Below, piece by piece: positions 41,951 through 50,938 of a stretch of DNA of 64,000 bases (positions are counted from its first letter, which is position 1; each line of letters opens with the position of its first letter). The translations under genes were made by a program, and so were the position numbers. Source of the DNA: Hymenobacter sp. DG25A (lineage in GTDB: Bacteria; Bacteroidota; Bacteroidia; Cytophagales; Hymenobacteraceae); NCBI RefSeq assembly GCF_001280305.1, contig NZ_CP012623.1, positions 2,170,001 to 2,234,000 of the forward strand. The letters run 5' to 3'. The notes under the pieces were generated by a model. That model saw only the letters and a list, made by a program, of their open reading frames with translations, made no database searches and had not been told where the DNA came from.

Positions 41951-42011
41951 AATCGGTTTTTGAGGCGCAGTATATGTTTTCCCGTGGAGGGTTGCCACCC
42001 GATATGGCCGG

Positions 42012-44036
42012 CTACTTCACAATCGTAAATTCTACGCGGCGGTTAAGGCGGCGGGTTTCTTCCCGGTCGTTGCTGGCGCGGGGTTTGGAGCCCCCGTAGC
42101 CTACGGTGCTGATACGGTTTTCCGCCACGCCGCGGCGCACCAGGTAGTTTTTCACTTCCTTCACCCGATCCTCAGAAAGCTTCACGTTCAGGGCCGCGTT
42201 ACCTACGTTATCGGTGTGGCCTTCCAGCCGGATATTTACCGTGGGGTTATCTACCAGCGTAGCGGCCAGCCGGTTGAGCTCCGTAAAAGAGGCCGGCAGC
42301 ATGGTGTACTTGCCCTGCGCAAAAATAAGGGTAGGCAGCTCCAGTCGGGAGCCCACGCTGGCCGGCATCACCAGGAATTCACGGGCTTGGTTGGTGGTGA
42401 GGATGATGGTATCGGTGGCGGTAAGGAAGCCGCCGGCGGTGGCGGATACCCGGTAGCGACCGGCCGGCAGCATCAGCTGGAACGTGCCGCCGCTGGCCTC
42501 GCTGCGCGCATTGGCCAGCAGCATGATATTCTCGTGCAGGCGTTCGGCCTTAATCGTGGCGGCAATGGGCTTGCGGGTTTTGGCATCCAGCACGCGGCCC
42601 GTGAGGGTGGCCCGCACCAGTGCGGGCGGCGCAACTACCGTATCGGGCTTGGGCGGGGGCGGCGTTACGCCTACTTCTGCCCGCACAATATCGGCCGGGC
42701 CATTGGGGGTGCTGGAGGTAACATAGTAAGCCTGCTTGCCATCGGGGGTCAGCTGAAAATAAGCATTGAACCCGGGCCCATTCACCGTTGGGCCCAGATT
42801 CTGCGGGGCGCTCCAGGCAGTCCAGGAATTATCGAGGCGGTGGGTTACGAAGATATCGGCCGAGCCGTAACCGGCGTGGCCGTAGGAGGCAAAATACAGG
42901 GTTTTGCCATCGGGCGTGAGCCAGGGCGCAAACTCAAAGCCGGGCGAGTTGATGACGTTGCCCAGATTGCGCGGCTCGCTCCAGGCGCCGTCGCGGGTGG
43001 GCAGACTCACGTACAGGTCGTTGGCCCCGTAGGCATCCGGCCGGTCCAGGGAAAGGAACAGCACTTTGCCATCGGCCGGCGCAAAAAACGTGGTGGAAGT
43101 ACCGTTGGAATAGTAGTTGTCGATTTCGAGGGGTTCGGGCTTTAAAGCCTGCTTGCCGCTGAGCTCGGTGTGCGACACGCCCTCGTCGCGGAAGGAGCCG
43201 TCCCGCTCGTAGCGGCCGCGCACCAACAGGGCTTTGCCGTTGTCTACCACCGCCATTACGCCGTTGTTCTGGGGCGTATTCAGGGCATCGAGGCGCTGAG
43301 CCAGGCCCCAGGTGCGGCCGTTATCGGTGGAGCGGCTCACCCATACGTCCGCCGATTCGGTGTTGCCTTCCATATTGCCGGCAAAGCGGTTACGGGCAAA
43401 GTACAGCGTGTTGCCATCGGGGCTGAGCACGGGGTGCATTTCATTGCCTACGCTATTCACGCCGGGCCCCAGCGAGGTGGGTGGGCCCATCAGGGGGTGG
43501 TCGGTGGCCAGGTTCAGCTTTAGCGGAAACAGCCACCACTGCTGGCTGGCGCGGCCCAGGGCGCGCTGGCCTACCACGGGGGTAGCATTGGCTTTGTCGG
43601 CAGCAGCCAGTGCCATGCTGAAATCATTGCCCCGGCTTACCAGCTGAAAGGAGCCAATGGGGCCGGCCGGTACAATACGCCACTGCTGGTAAAAGCTGCC
43701 CGACCATGGCTGCTGCACTACGGCGGCATTTTCGGCGGGGCCATCCAGCGTGAGCACCTTGCCGCTATGGCGGGCCTCAATGCGGTAATAAGTGCTGTTG
43801 GGGGTAACGGGCGTGAGGCGCCACTGCTGGCTTTGGGCCTGCGTAAACTCCCACTGCACAGCCCTGGCGCCCGTTTCGGGCGAGGCATTGCTGATATCAA
43901 GGGAGCGGCCACTGCCGCGGGCTACCACCCCGTACCATACGCCGGGGTTGGGGATGAAAGCTGCCTGTTGGGCCACAGCCGGAGTGTCCAGCCCGAGTAC
44001 AACCAACCAAAGCAAGCAAACCAGGAAACGAATCAT
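42012..44036 (-). CDS. OmpA-family protein with lectin, propeller and carrier domains
   Basis: 674 residues from ATG 44036, giving a signal peptide (MIRFLVCLLWLVVLGLDTPA, cleavage near VAQQ). Domains: ricin-type beta-trefoil (about 30-155, with QQWRLTP, QQWRIVP and QQWWLFP repeats), WD40-like PD40 beta-propeller (about 190-450; LSPDGNTLYFARN, LTPDGKTLYFASYGHAGYGSADIF), carboxypeptidase-regulatory-like (LTGRVLDAKTRKPIAATIKA), and C-terminal OmpA peptidoglycan-binding domain (VNIRLEGHTDNVGNAALNVK, NRRVEFTIVK). It is anchored to the cell wall at the outer membrane; the lectin part suggests glycan contact. The lectin-OmpA combination is unusual. Confidence 0.88.
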   Translation of the reverse strand: MIRFLVCLLWLVVLGLDTPAVAQQAAFIPNPGVWYGVVARGSGRSLDISNASPETGARAVQWEFTQAQSQQWRLTPVTPNSTYYRIEARHSGKVLTLDGPAENAAVVQQPWSGSFYQQWRIVPAGPIGSFQLVSRGNDFSMALAAADKANATPVVGQRALGRASQQWWLFPLKLNLATDHPLMGPPTSLGPGVNSVGNEMHPVLSPDGNTLYFARNRFAGNMEGNTESADVWVSRSTDNGRTWGLAQRLDALNTPQNNGVMAVVDNGKALLVRGRYERDGSFRDEGVSHTELSGKQALKPEPLEIDNYYSNGTSTTFFAPADGKVLFLSLDRPDAYGANDLYVSLPTRDGAWSEPRNLGNVINSPGFEFAPWLTPDGKTLYFASYGHAGYGSADIFVTHRLDNSWTAWSAPQNLGPTVNGPGFNAYFQLTPDGKQAYYVTSSTPNGPADIVRAEVGVTPPPPKPDTVVAPPALVRATLTGRVLDAKTRKPIAATIKAERLHENIMLLANARSEASGGTFQLMLPAGRYRVSATAGGFLTATDTIILTTNQAREFLVMPASVGSRLELPTLIFAQGKYTMLPASFTELNRLAATLVDNPTVNIRLEGHTDNVGNAALNVKLSEDRVKEVKNYLVRRGVAENRISTVGYGGSKPRASNDREETRRLNRRVEFTIVK

Positions 44037-44110
44037 AAGCACGCGAAACGGATGAATCGGCCCCAAGTTAGCCGATTTCCGGGCGGCAGGCGCAAACCCG
44101 TTAAAAGAGC

Positions 44111-44151
44111 AGGGCGCCAATCTCTTTCCGGAGAAAGAAAATCGGCGCCCT
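44111..44151 (-). terminator. Stem-loop ending a short minus-strand unit
   Basis: 8-bp GC-rich stem (44111-44118 with 44144-44151) with an inner TCTTTC/GAAAGA stem. It is about 60 nt past the stop of the small frame at 44213 and upstream of the OmpA-family gene start. No strong U-run follows. Confidence 0.45.
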
Positions 44152-44212
44152 GGTCTGGCGGATCTGAAGTAGTGGTTTCAACTATAGAGAGACACTAAAT
44201 GAAACACCGGAC

Positions 44213-44434
44213 TTATTGATTATTGATGTACTTGAAGCGTACAAAACGCTCATTTTCATAAATAGCCGCAAAATGGCCGCCGCCGCTGCTGCTGGTGTTG
44301 GACGGCGAGGAAGAAGAGGAAGCGCGGCGTTCCGGGCGCTCGGCGGGGGCTTTAGGGGTAGTAGGAACGGCGGGGTATGCCCCTGGTGTGAGGCCAGGAA
44401 CATGGCAGATAAAAGAGAGGATTTTAGAGGGCAT
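44213..44434 (-). CDS. Possible small protein (73 residues), or sRNA region
   Basis: Frame from ATG 44434 with MPSKILSFICHVPGLTPGAY at the start, a Pro/Ala/Ser-rich middle (repeated Ser, then SSSGGG) and an ordinary-looking C-terminus (HFAAIYENERFVRFKYINNQ). The last 20 residues look like real protein rather than antisense noise. A promoter candidate stands 102 nt upstream (44536-44566) and a hairpin downstream (44111-44151), so a transcript of about 400 nt is plausible. No family is known. Another frame on the same strand and one on the plus strand overlap it, so coding is uncertain. Confidence 0.4.
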   Translation of the reverse strand: MPSKILSFICHVPGLTPGAYPAVPTTPKAPAERPERRASSSSSPSNTSSSGGGHFAAIYENERFVRFKYINNQ

Positions 44435-44535
44435 GTTAGTAAAGGTTAAGAGGTGTGAAATAACTCCGGTGGTATTAAGAGGAAAGCAGAGCGGCGTCTT
44501 AAGGAATGCGGCTTAATAAATTTTATTGAACGATG

Positions 44536-44566
44536 CTAAGATAAAACAATAATTTTCAATTATCAA
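44536..44566 (-). promoter_or_regulatory. Promoter candidate for the small minus-strand unit
   Basis: Minus strand: TTG (44566-44564), 20-bp spacer, TATCTTAG (44543-44536), which matches TAnnTTTG except for one base. Spacing fits the Bacteroidota consensus. The gap 44435-44723 contains no other recognisable feature. Confidence 0.45.
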
Positions 44567-44723
44567 TCCGTAGTATCCCGGAAATTCACCTCCGTACCAG
44601 TACGGAGTTTAAAGATTGGCTGCTGGCTTCACACGCATAACTTCTTTCATAGCCCAAAGGCGCGTAGCAAATACCCGGCGGCAGAAACGGGCGCTGGCTT
44701 ATTCCAGGAAGGTTTTGCGCTGT

Positions 44724-45446
44724 TTAGCTGATCAGCTTATGCCGGAACGCGTACTTGATCAGCCCCACAATAGACTTGGAGTTGGTTTTGGCCAGGATGT
44801 TTTTACGGTGCGTTTCCACCGTCCGCTCACTGATAAACAGCTCCTCGGCAATGCGGTTGTTGGAATACTCCCGCACAATCAGCTCCAGCACCTGCCGCTC
44901 CCGCTCCGTTAGTACCGCCGGCGCCTGTTGCGGGGCGCGGCGGGCCGGAATATCCAGGTTCTGCAGCAGCGCTGCCCCTACTTCCTGGCTGAAAAACGTG
45001 TTATGGGCCGCTACCTGCCGGATTGCCAGCACCAGTTCAGACTTAGTAGAATTTTTCAACAGATAGCCTGTGCCTCCGGCGGCCAGTACGGCCTGAATCC
45101 GGGCGGCATCTGACAGGGAGGAAAGCGCCAGCACCTGCACCTCCGGCTTTTGCTGTTTGATGCGCCCAATAAGCTCCACTCCTTCCGCGCCTGGCATATT
45201 CAGGTCTACAATAGCCACCTGCACCTGCGGCAGGGCCCGCAGCAGTTGCAAAGCCTCTTCCCCATTGCTGGCCTGGCCTACCACCTGTATATCCTGCTCC
45301 GGGCGCAACAGCGTCCGGATGCCTTCCAGCACCATCTGATGGTCATCTACCAGGAGTACCTGAATACTGGGAGGACTTCTTTCTTCACTGATCATGACCG
45401 AAGGGGGCCGACCCGTGGGCTTTGCAATAGCTTGGTGGCTGCTCAT
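44724..45446 (-). CDS. NarL/LuxR-type response regulator
   Basis: 240 residues (or 223 from ATG 45395). Receiver: VLLVDDHQMVLEGIR, Asp81 in AIVDLNMPGAEG, ALSSLSDAARIQAV and GYLLKNSTKSEL (Lys near 128). C-terminal LuxR helix-turn-helix: LTERERQVLELIVREYSNNR, ISERTVETHRKNILAK, TNSKSIVGLIKYAF. A histidine kinase partner is not adjacent. Weak -7 element at 45504. The gene is followed by a 290-bp gap containing no other known gene apart from the small unit. Confidence 0.93.
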   Translation of the reverse strand: MSSHQAIAKPTGRPPSVMISEERSPPSIQVLLVDDHQMVLEGIRTLLRPEQDIQVVGQASNGEEALQLLRALPQVQVAIVDLNMPGAEGVELIGRIKQQKPEVQVLALSSLSDAARIQAVLAAGGTGYLLKNSTKSELVLAIRQVAAHNTFFSQEVGAALLQNLDIPARRAPQQAPAVLTERERQVLELIVREYSNNRIAEELFISERTVETHRKNILAKTNSKSIVGLIKYAFRHKLIS

Positions 45447-45503
45447 CTTTCTATCCCTGGTTGTATAGCACCATACTAAATATAGACATATTACTTATGT
45501 AAT

Positions 45504-45511
45504 CAAATTTA
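45504..45511 (-). promoter_or_regulatory. -7 element of the NarL-type regulator
   Basis: TAAATTTG on the minus strand matches TAnnTTTG, 57 nt before the ATG at 45446. No -33 TTG at the expected spacing. 45447-45674 is AT-rich and has no gene. Confidence 0.4.
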
Positions 45512-45674
45512 TATTTTATTGTCTTAATTATACATAAAACAGGTTAACTTATTGACTTAATGAACGATATAGCATCAAAAACTTAACCAAGCCCAAGCAT
45601 AGGCAGGTGGTTTGTATGCTTCTGGCCGGCAACTTCTTTCACCGCCTTAGCGCATCAGAAAGTAGAAGCCAGCA

Positions 45675-45708
45675 AAAAGCCCCGCCAGTAATTACTGACG
45701 GGGCTTTT
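45675..45708 (-). terminator. Terminator of the amino-acid permease gene
   Basis: Near-perfect inverted repeat (AAAAGCCCCG... with a single C-A mismatch), AATT loop, and T5 on the minus strand. Lies 24 nt past the permease stop. Confidence 0.82.
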
Positions 45709-45731
45709 CACAATCAAAGTATTCCGCTCGA

Positions 45732-47297
45732 CTATTCGTGCACGGTTACTTTATCCATTTCAGTAGGCATTACCACAATGCCTTGCTGCAGCTTGGAGTT
45801 GCGCTTGCCATAGAGGAAATACACGATAAAGCCCAGAATCATCCAGCCAAAGGCCACCTTCAGCGTGAACGAATCCAGCGCCAGAATCATGCTGGTGCAT
45901 ACCAGGACTCCCATAACGGGCACCAGGGGGAACGACGGCGAGGAGAGCGGCGCCCGGAACGGACGGTGCTGCGCGGGGTCGGAGCGGCGCATAATCCAGA
46001 TACCGGCCGATACCAGCACGAAGGCCAGCAGCGTACCGAAGGAGGTTAAGTCGCCGGCCAGGGAACCGGGCACGAAGGCCGCGAAACCACCCACAAAAAT
46101 CAGCAGGGCAATGTTCGACTTATAAGGCGTGCCGTAGCGGGGGTGCAGCTCTGAAAAGGCGTTTGGCATCAGACCATCCTTCGCCATGGAGAAGAACACG
46201 CGGCTTTGGCCCATCAGCATCACCAGAATTACGGAGGAGAAACCCAGCAGAATGGCCACCGTCACGGCGGTGCTCAGCCACTCGAAACCGGGCATGTGGT
46301 TTTTAATAGCATAGGTAACAGATGCCTCGCCGCCCAGAGCCGGGTCAGCAAACTCGCGCCAGTTGGCAACGCCCGTCAGCACGTGGCCAAACAGGATGTA
46401 GAGCACCGTGCAGATGGCCAGAGAGCCCAGGATGCCGATGGGCATGTCGCGCTTAGGATTTTTGGCTTCCTGTGCGGCCGTGCTCACGGCATCAAACCCA
46501 ATGAAGGCGAAGAATACGATGGCCGCGCCACCCAGTACGCCGCCCCAGCCGTGCTTATTCCACGCCGTGTACTCGCGCACAATGGTGCCCGCTGCGTTTT
46601 TCACTGGCTCTGCGTTTTCCGGAATCAGGTAAGGCGTGTGGTTGGCGGGGTTGATGAACTGCCAGCCTACCGCAATGAAAACCAGCACGATGGCTACTTT
46701 CAGCACCACTACCACAGCGTTGAACATAGCCGACTCCTGCGTGCCCTTGATGAGCAGCAAGGACAGGGCCACGATGATCAGCAGCGCGGGCAGGTTAATC
46801 ATGCCATGCTGGGTTACGCCGTTTACAACGGCGCTTTCGAAGGGCGAGTGACTTAAGCTGTACGGTATACTGGTCCCAAAGACTTCTAAGAGCTTATTCA
46901 GGTATTCGCTCCAGGCAATGGACACCGTGGCGGCGCCCAGGGCGTATTCCATAATAAGGGCCCAGCCGATAACCCAGGCCACAAACTCGCCCATGGTGGT
47001 ATAGGCGTAGGTGTAGGCCGAGCCGGCAATGGGAATCATGGCCGCAAACTCAGCGTAGCACAGACCAGCGAAAACGCAGCCAATAGCTGCCACAATGAAA
47101 GCCAGCGTTACGCCCGGACCCGAAGCCTGAGCCGCCGCTGCTGCCGTGCGCACAAACAAACCCGCACCGATGATGGCTCCCACGCCCAACGCTACCAGGT
47201 TGGCAGCCCCCAGCGTACGTTTTAGTGTGCCGTGGCCCGTGGAGTTGGCCTCGCCCAAGAGCAGGGCCAGCGGTTTTTTGGCGAAAATATTTGCCAT
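45732..47297 (-). CDS. APC-family amino acid permease (CAT type)
   Basis: 521 residues from ATG 47297 (MANIFAKKPLALLLGEANST); the frame's earlier start at 47402 adds 35 unlikely residues. Twelve to fourteen membrane helices. First helix has GVGAIIGAGLFVRTAAAAAQ, the family's unwound substrate site; then GPGVTLAFIVAAIGCVFAGL, and FFAFIGFDAVSTAAQEAKNP is the cationic amino acid transporter signature. Likely imports a cationic or general amino acid by proton coupling. No regulatory partner is next to it. Confidence 0.9.
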   Translation of the reverse strand: MANIFAKKPLALLLGEANSTGHGTLKRTLGAANLVALGVGAIIGAGLFVRTAAAAAQASGPGVTLAFIVAAIGCVFAGLCYAEFAAMIPIAGSAYTYAYTTMGEFVAWVIGWALIMEYALGAATVSIAWSEYLNKLLEVFGTSIPYSLSHSPFESAVVNGVTQHGMINLPALLIIVALSLLLIKGTQESAMFNAVVVVLKVAIVLVFIAVGWQFINPANHTPYLIPENAEPVKNAAGTIVREYTAWNKHGWGGVLGGAAIVFFAFIGFDAVSTAAQEAKNPKRDMPIGILGSLAICTVLYILFGHVLTGVANWREFADPALGGEASVTYAIKNHMPGFEWLSTAVTVAILLGFSSVILVMLMGQSRVFFSMAKDGLMPNAFSELHPRYGTPYKSNIALLIFVGGFAAFVPGSLAGDLTSFGTLLAFVLVSAGIWIMRRSDPAQHRPFRAPLSSPSFPLVPVMGVLVCTSMILALDSFTLKVAFGWMILGFIVYFLYGKRNSKLQQGIVVMPTEMDKVTVHE

Positions 47298-47496
47298 AGA
47301 GGTGAAAAGAGAGAAGAAAGAAAGGTGAGTAGGAAAGAAACTGATGGTTGCCAGGCAGCAACGGCATGGCCAATATAGTCGATTATCCGGACTGGGGGGC
47401 AAATATGGTGGTTCGGGCCGGCATTCAAACCCGGATTAAACCTGGCACCTGCTTTGTCATCTAACTCGGCAAAACCATTCCACAGACTCACTTGCT

Positions 47497-47976
47497 ATGA
47501 AAAAGATGCTTGCTTTGGTAGCCATGGCTGCCCTTTTTACTACCGCCGCTTCCGCACAAACCACCACTACCACTCCCCAGGGCCCGGGCACGCACCACGG
47601 CAGGGGCATGGGCATGGGCCACGAGAAGATGACGCCGGCGCAGCGCGCTGAAAAGATGTCGCAGCACCTGACCCAGCAGCTCTCCCTCTCGGCTGATCAA
47701 ACCTCCAAAGTGCAGGCCATCCTGCTAGCCCAGGGCCAGGAAATAGATGCCATTCACACTAAATACGCTGCCTCTACCGACCGTAAGGCCGCTATGCCGG
47801 AGATGAAAGCCACCCGGGAAAAATACGAAGCCCAGCTGAAGGGCGTCCTCACCGCAGAGCAATACGCCAAGTATGATAAAATGCGCGACGAGAAAATGCA
47901 GAAGCATAAGTCCCGCATGAAGGACGGCAAAATGAAAATGAAGCACGACAAGATGAAAATGAAGGCTCAGTCCTAA
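47497..47976 (+). CDS. Exported Spy/CpxP-like helical protein
   Basis: 159 residues with signal peptide MKKMLALVAMAALFTTAASA. The mature part starts with Thr and Gly/His/Met-rich stretch (GRGMGMGHEKM), has helical segments with the LTxxQ-like motif (LSLSADQTSKVQAILLAQGQ and LTAEQYAKYDKM), and ends in a Met/Lys-rich tail (KMKMKHDKMKMK). Such proteins of the periplasm are chaperones or metal-binding stress proteins. Met and His content suggests binding of copper-like metals. Stands alone, ended by a hairpin. Confidence 0.82.
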   Translation: MKKMLALVAMAALFTTAASAQTTTTTPQGPGTHHGRGMGMGHEKMTPAQRAEKMSQHLTQQLSLSADQTSKVQAILLAQGQEIDAIHTKYAASTDRKAAMPEMKATREKYEAQLKGVLTAEQYAKYDKMRDEKMQKHKSRMKDGKMKMKHDKMKMKAQS

Positions 47977-48009
47977 TTTCTGCTCTGTACTACGTACCAC
48001 CGTATGCAA

Positions 48010-48035
48010 AAGCCCCGGCCGTTTGGCCGGGGCTT
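48010..48035 (+). terminator. Terminator after the Spy-like gene
   Basis: Stem AAGCCCCGGCC with GGCCGGGGCTT (11 bp), loop GTTT, followed by G-TTG-T. Lies 33 nt after the stop, between convergent genes, so it can also serve the reductase gene. Confidence 0.78.
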
Positions 48036-48069
48036 GTTGTTGGAGGATGTCCTGAAAACACGCGCCGTA

Positions 48070-48714
<645 letters not shown>

Positions 48715-48757
48715 ATGTTAATTGGTAAAGGTGAGAGTGAGAAATGAATTTGTTTGG

Positions 48758-48773
48758 TTGTACATGCAATTAT
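48758..48773. promoter_or_regulatory. Operator-like motif before the reductase gene
   Basis: TTGTACATGCAATTAT matches 15 of 16 bases of the motif before marR (opposite orientation). The core TTGTACATGCAA is an imperfect palindrome. It is 44-59 nt before the reductase ATG. No -7 element is found between. Confidence 0.6.
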
Positions 48774-48791
48774 TAATCGACCAAAAAAAGG

Positions 48792-49229
48792 CTATTCAGC
48801 CTCTTCCAGCGCCTGAATGGCGGTATAAGATTGTTGGGTAAGCATTTTGGCAGCTTCCACGCCAATTAGCTCGGAGTAGCGGGCATACAGGCTGCGCCAG
48901 GCGGCCTGCAATTGCGGCTGCAGGGCCTGCCCCTTCTCCGTGGCATGCACCTGCGTGGTGCGCCCGGTTACCTCGCGGCGCAGGTAGCCCTGGTGCTCCA
49001 GCTTTTCCACTAGCCTTGACACGGTAGAGGGCGTCAGCTTCATCAGCTCGCTGAGCTGGGACGGCTGAATGCCGGGCTGCCGGTTCACGTTCATCACCAC
49101 AAACGCCAGGCTGGGAGCCAGCCCCGTGGTCCGGAATTCCTGATCGGCCAGTCCGGTTAACAGCCGGCCCAGCGCATTGGCCGCAAAAAACAGGCAGCCG
49201 CAGTAAGGGGAATTCTTTTTGTCGCTCAT
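48792..49229 (-). CDS. MarR-family transcriptional regulator
   Basis: 145 residues. Winged helix: MNVNRQPGIQPSQLSELMKL, then TPSTVSRLVEKLEHQGYLRR (recognition helix and wing) and EVTGRTTQVHATEKGQAL. The N-terminus carries cysteines in SPYCGCLFF, so redox or electrophile sensing is possible, as in some MarR proteins. It stands upstream of the reductase on the same strand. Exact -7 element TACCTTTG is 8 nt before the ATG, and the shared operator motif sits just upstream of it. Confidence 0.92.
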   Translation of the reverse strand: MSDKKNSPYCGCLFFAANALGRLLTGLADQEFRTTGLAPSLAFVVMNVNRQPGIQPSQLSELMKLTPSTVSRLVEKLEHQGYLRREVTGRTTQVHATEKGQALQPQLQAAWRSLYARYSELIGVEAAKMLTQQSYTAIQALEEAE

Positions 49230-49236
49230 GATGGCT

Positions 49237-49244
49237 CAAAGGTA
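49237..49244 (-). promoter_or_regulatory. -7 element of marR
   Basis: TACCTTTG on the minus strand, exact TAnnTTTG, 7 nt from the ATG at 49229, so the mRNA would have a leader of only a few nt. A TTG lies 23 bp upstream (49270-49268), inside the operator. Confidence 0.5.
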
Positions 49245-49254
49245 ATGGATTTTT

Positions 49255-49270
49255 ATAATTGTATGTACAA
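49255..49270. promoter_or_regulatory. Operator-like motif before marR
   Basis: Minus strand TTGTACATACAATTAT, one base from the motif at 48758. It covers the -33 region of the marR promoter, which fits a repressor site and autoregulation. Confidence 0.62.
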
Positions 49271-49380
49271 GCATTATTAAAAATAATATTTCATAATCCT
49301 GAATGAGCCTTTTCCGAAGGCTTAGCCTGTCAATTTGCCACAGAATCAGCCTCCGCCATACAAAAGGAACTACACTTGCT

Positions 49381-49388
49381 TATATTTG
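49381..49388 (+). promoter_or_regulatory. -7 element of the MBL-rhodanese gene
   Basis: TATATTTG matches TAnnTTTG, 53 nt before ATG 49442. No TTG at 19-21 bp upstream. Confidence 0.45.
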
Positions 49389-49441
49389 AAAATATGCCTC
49401 CCGCGTAGCTGCGTCCGAGGCATCCACCAAGTTATACCCCT

Positions 49442-50821
49442 ATGAGTCCCCTTCCCAGTAGTACCTCGTCGGTACAAATTCAGCAGTTTTACGATAAAGG
49501 GCTTGCCCACGCCAGCTACGCTATCCGTAGCGGCCGCCAGGTAGCTATCATTGACCCGGCCCGCGACCCCCAACCCTACTATGATTTTGCCGACGAGCAC
49601 GAGGCCCGGATTGTAGCCGTTATTGAGACGCATCCGCACGCTGATTTTGTATCCTCGCACCTGGAAATAGCCGAAGAAACCGGCGCTACTATTTACTGCA
49701 GCAAGCTGGTGCACGCCACCTACCCCCATCATTCGTTTGATGATGGCGACCGGATAGCGCTGGGCACCGTGGAGCTGCATGCCATGAACACCCCCGGTCA
49801 CTCCCCGGACAGCATCAGCATTCTGCTGATAGACGATTTAGCCCAGACGCGGGCCGTTTTCACCGGCGATACGCTGTTTGTGGGTGACGTAGGCCGCCCC
49901 GATCTGCGCGAGGACGAATTGGTAGGCGGGCACCAGCGCGAGCAGCTGGCCGTCCAGCTCTACCACTCTACCCGCAACAAGCTCATGACGCTGCCGCCCA
50001 CTACGCGCGTCTACCCGGCCCACGGCCCGGGCTCCCTGTGCGGCAAAACCACCAGCCCCGATCTGGACAGCACCATTGGCAAAGAGCTGAAAACCAACTA
50101 CGCCCTGCAGCCCATGACGCAGGACGAGTTTGTGAAAGTGCTGCTGGAGGACCAGCCCTTTATGCCCAAGTATTTTGGGCACGATGTGATGCTGAACAAG
50201 CAGGGTGCGCTGCCCTTCGAGGACAGCATCCGGCGGGTGCCGCGCCCCCTCATGGACACACCCGTAGAGCCCGGCATTCTGATTATTGATACCCGCCCGG
50301 CGGCGGAGTTCCGGGCCGGCCACCTGCCCGGCGCCATTAACCTGATGGATGGCGGCAAGTTTGAAACCTGGCTGGGCTCCATTGTAGGTCCGCAGGAGCC
50401 GTTTTATCTGCTGGCCGATTCCCAGATTGCCCTGGACACCGTGATTCGGAAAGCCGCCAAAATCGGCTACGAAACCAACATCAAAGGCGCCCTGCTCACG
50501 CCCCACCAGCTGCCGGCCACCAGCCCCACCACCGATGTGGAGCACGTGCGCCAGCAGCCTCAGGATTTCACCATCGTAGACATCCGCAACCGCACCGAGG
50601 CCCAGCACCCTATTTTCGATAATGCCCTGCTGATTCCGCTGCCCGAGTTGCGCGAACGGGTGCGCGAAGTGCCGACCGATAAACCGATTCTGGTGCATTG
50701 CGCCGGGGGCTACCGCTCCGCAGCGGGTGCCAGCATTCTGGAAGCGGCCCTGCCCGGCGTGCCGGTTTATGACCTCGGCGAAGCTATTACCACCTTTCAG
50801 ACGCAATCAGCGCACGTGTAA
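49442..50821 (+). CDS. Metallo-beta-lactamase fold protein with two rhodanese domains
   Basis: 459 residues. MBL domain with the persulfide dioxygenase (ETHE1) metal residues: His64, His66, Asp68 (ETHPHADFVSSH), His120 (NTPGHSPDS), Asp143 (FTGDTLF), His194 (YPAHGPGS). Two rhodanese domains follow: the first (about 275-350) has LLADSQ where the Cys loop should be, so it is probably inactive; the second (about 370-455) has the catalytic Cys420 in HCAGGYRS. The likely role is oxidation and transfer of sulfane sulfur from glutathione- or other persulfides in the cytoplasm. Single gene with its own promoter and terminator. Confidence 0.92.
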   Translation: MSPLPSSTSSVQIQQFYDKGLAHASYAIRSGRQVAIIDPARDPQPYYDFADEHEARIVAVIETHPHADFVSSHLEIAEETGATIYCSKLVHATYPHHSFDDGDRIALGTVELHAMNTPGHSPDSISILLIDDLAQTRAVFTGDTLFVGDVGRPDLREDELVGGHQREQLAVQLYHSTRNKLMTLPPTTRVYPAHGPGSLCGKTTSPDLDSTIGKELKTNYALQPMTQDEFVKVLLEDQPFMPKYFGHDVMLNKQGALPFEDSIRRVPRPLMDTPVEPGILIIDTRPAAEFRAGHLPGAINLMDGGKFETWLGSIVGPQEPFYLLADSQIALDTVIRKAAKIGYETNIKGALLTPHQLPATSPTTDVEHVRQQPQDFTIVDIRNRTEAQHPIFDNALLIPLPELRERVREVPTDKPILVHCAGGYRSAAGASILEAALPGVPVYDLGEAITTFQTQSAHV

Positions 50822-50864
50822 ACAACTTTGCGCAGTGCAACTATCTGGCACGGCGCGTACTCTT

Positions 50865-50900
50865 AAAATGACCAGGGACTTGCGAGCCTCTGGTCATTTT
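50865..50900 (+). terminator. Terminator after the MBL-rhodanese gene
   Basis: 11-bp stem AAAATGACCAG with CTGGTCATTTT, 14-nt loop, ending in a T-run. 44 nt past the stop. Confidence 0.75.
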
Positions 50901-50938
50901 TGTTTTCTATGGCACCCGGCGCCTTCACCTGCATTCCT

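Noticed and set aside
48796..49239. Second frame inside marR
   Set aside because: Shifted frame of marR without domain features.
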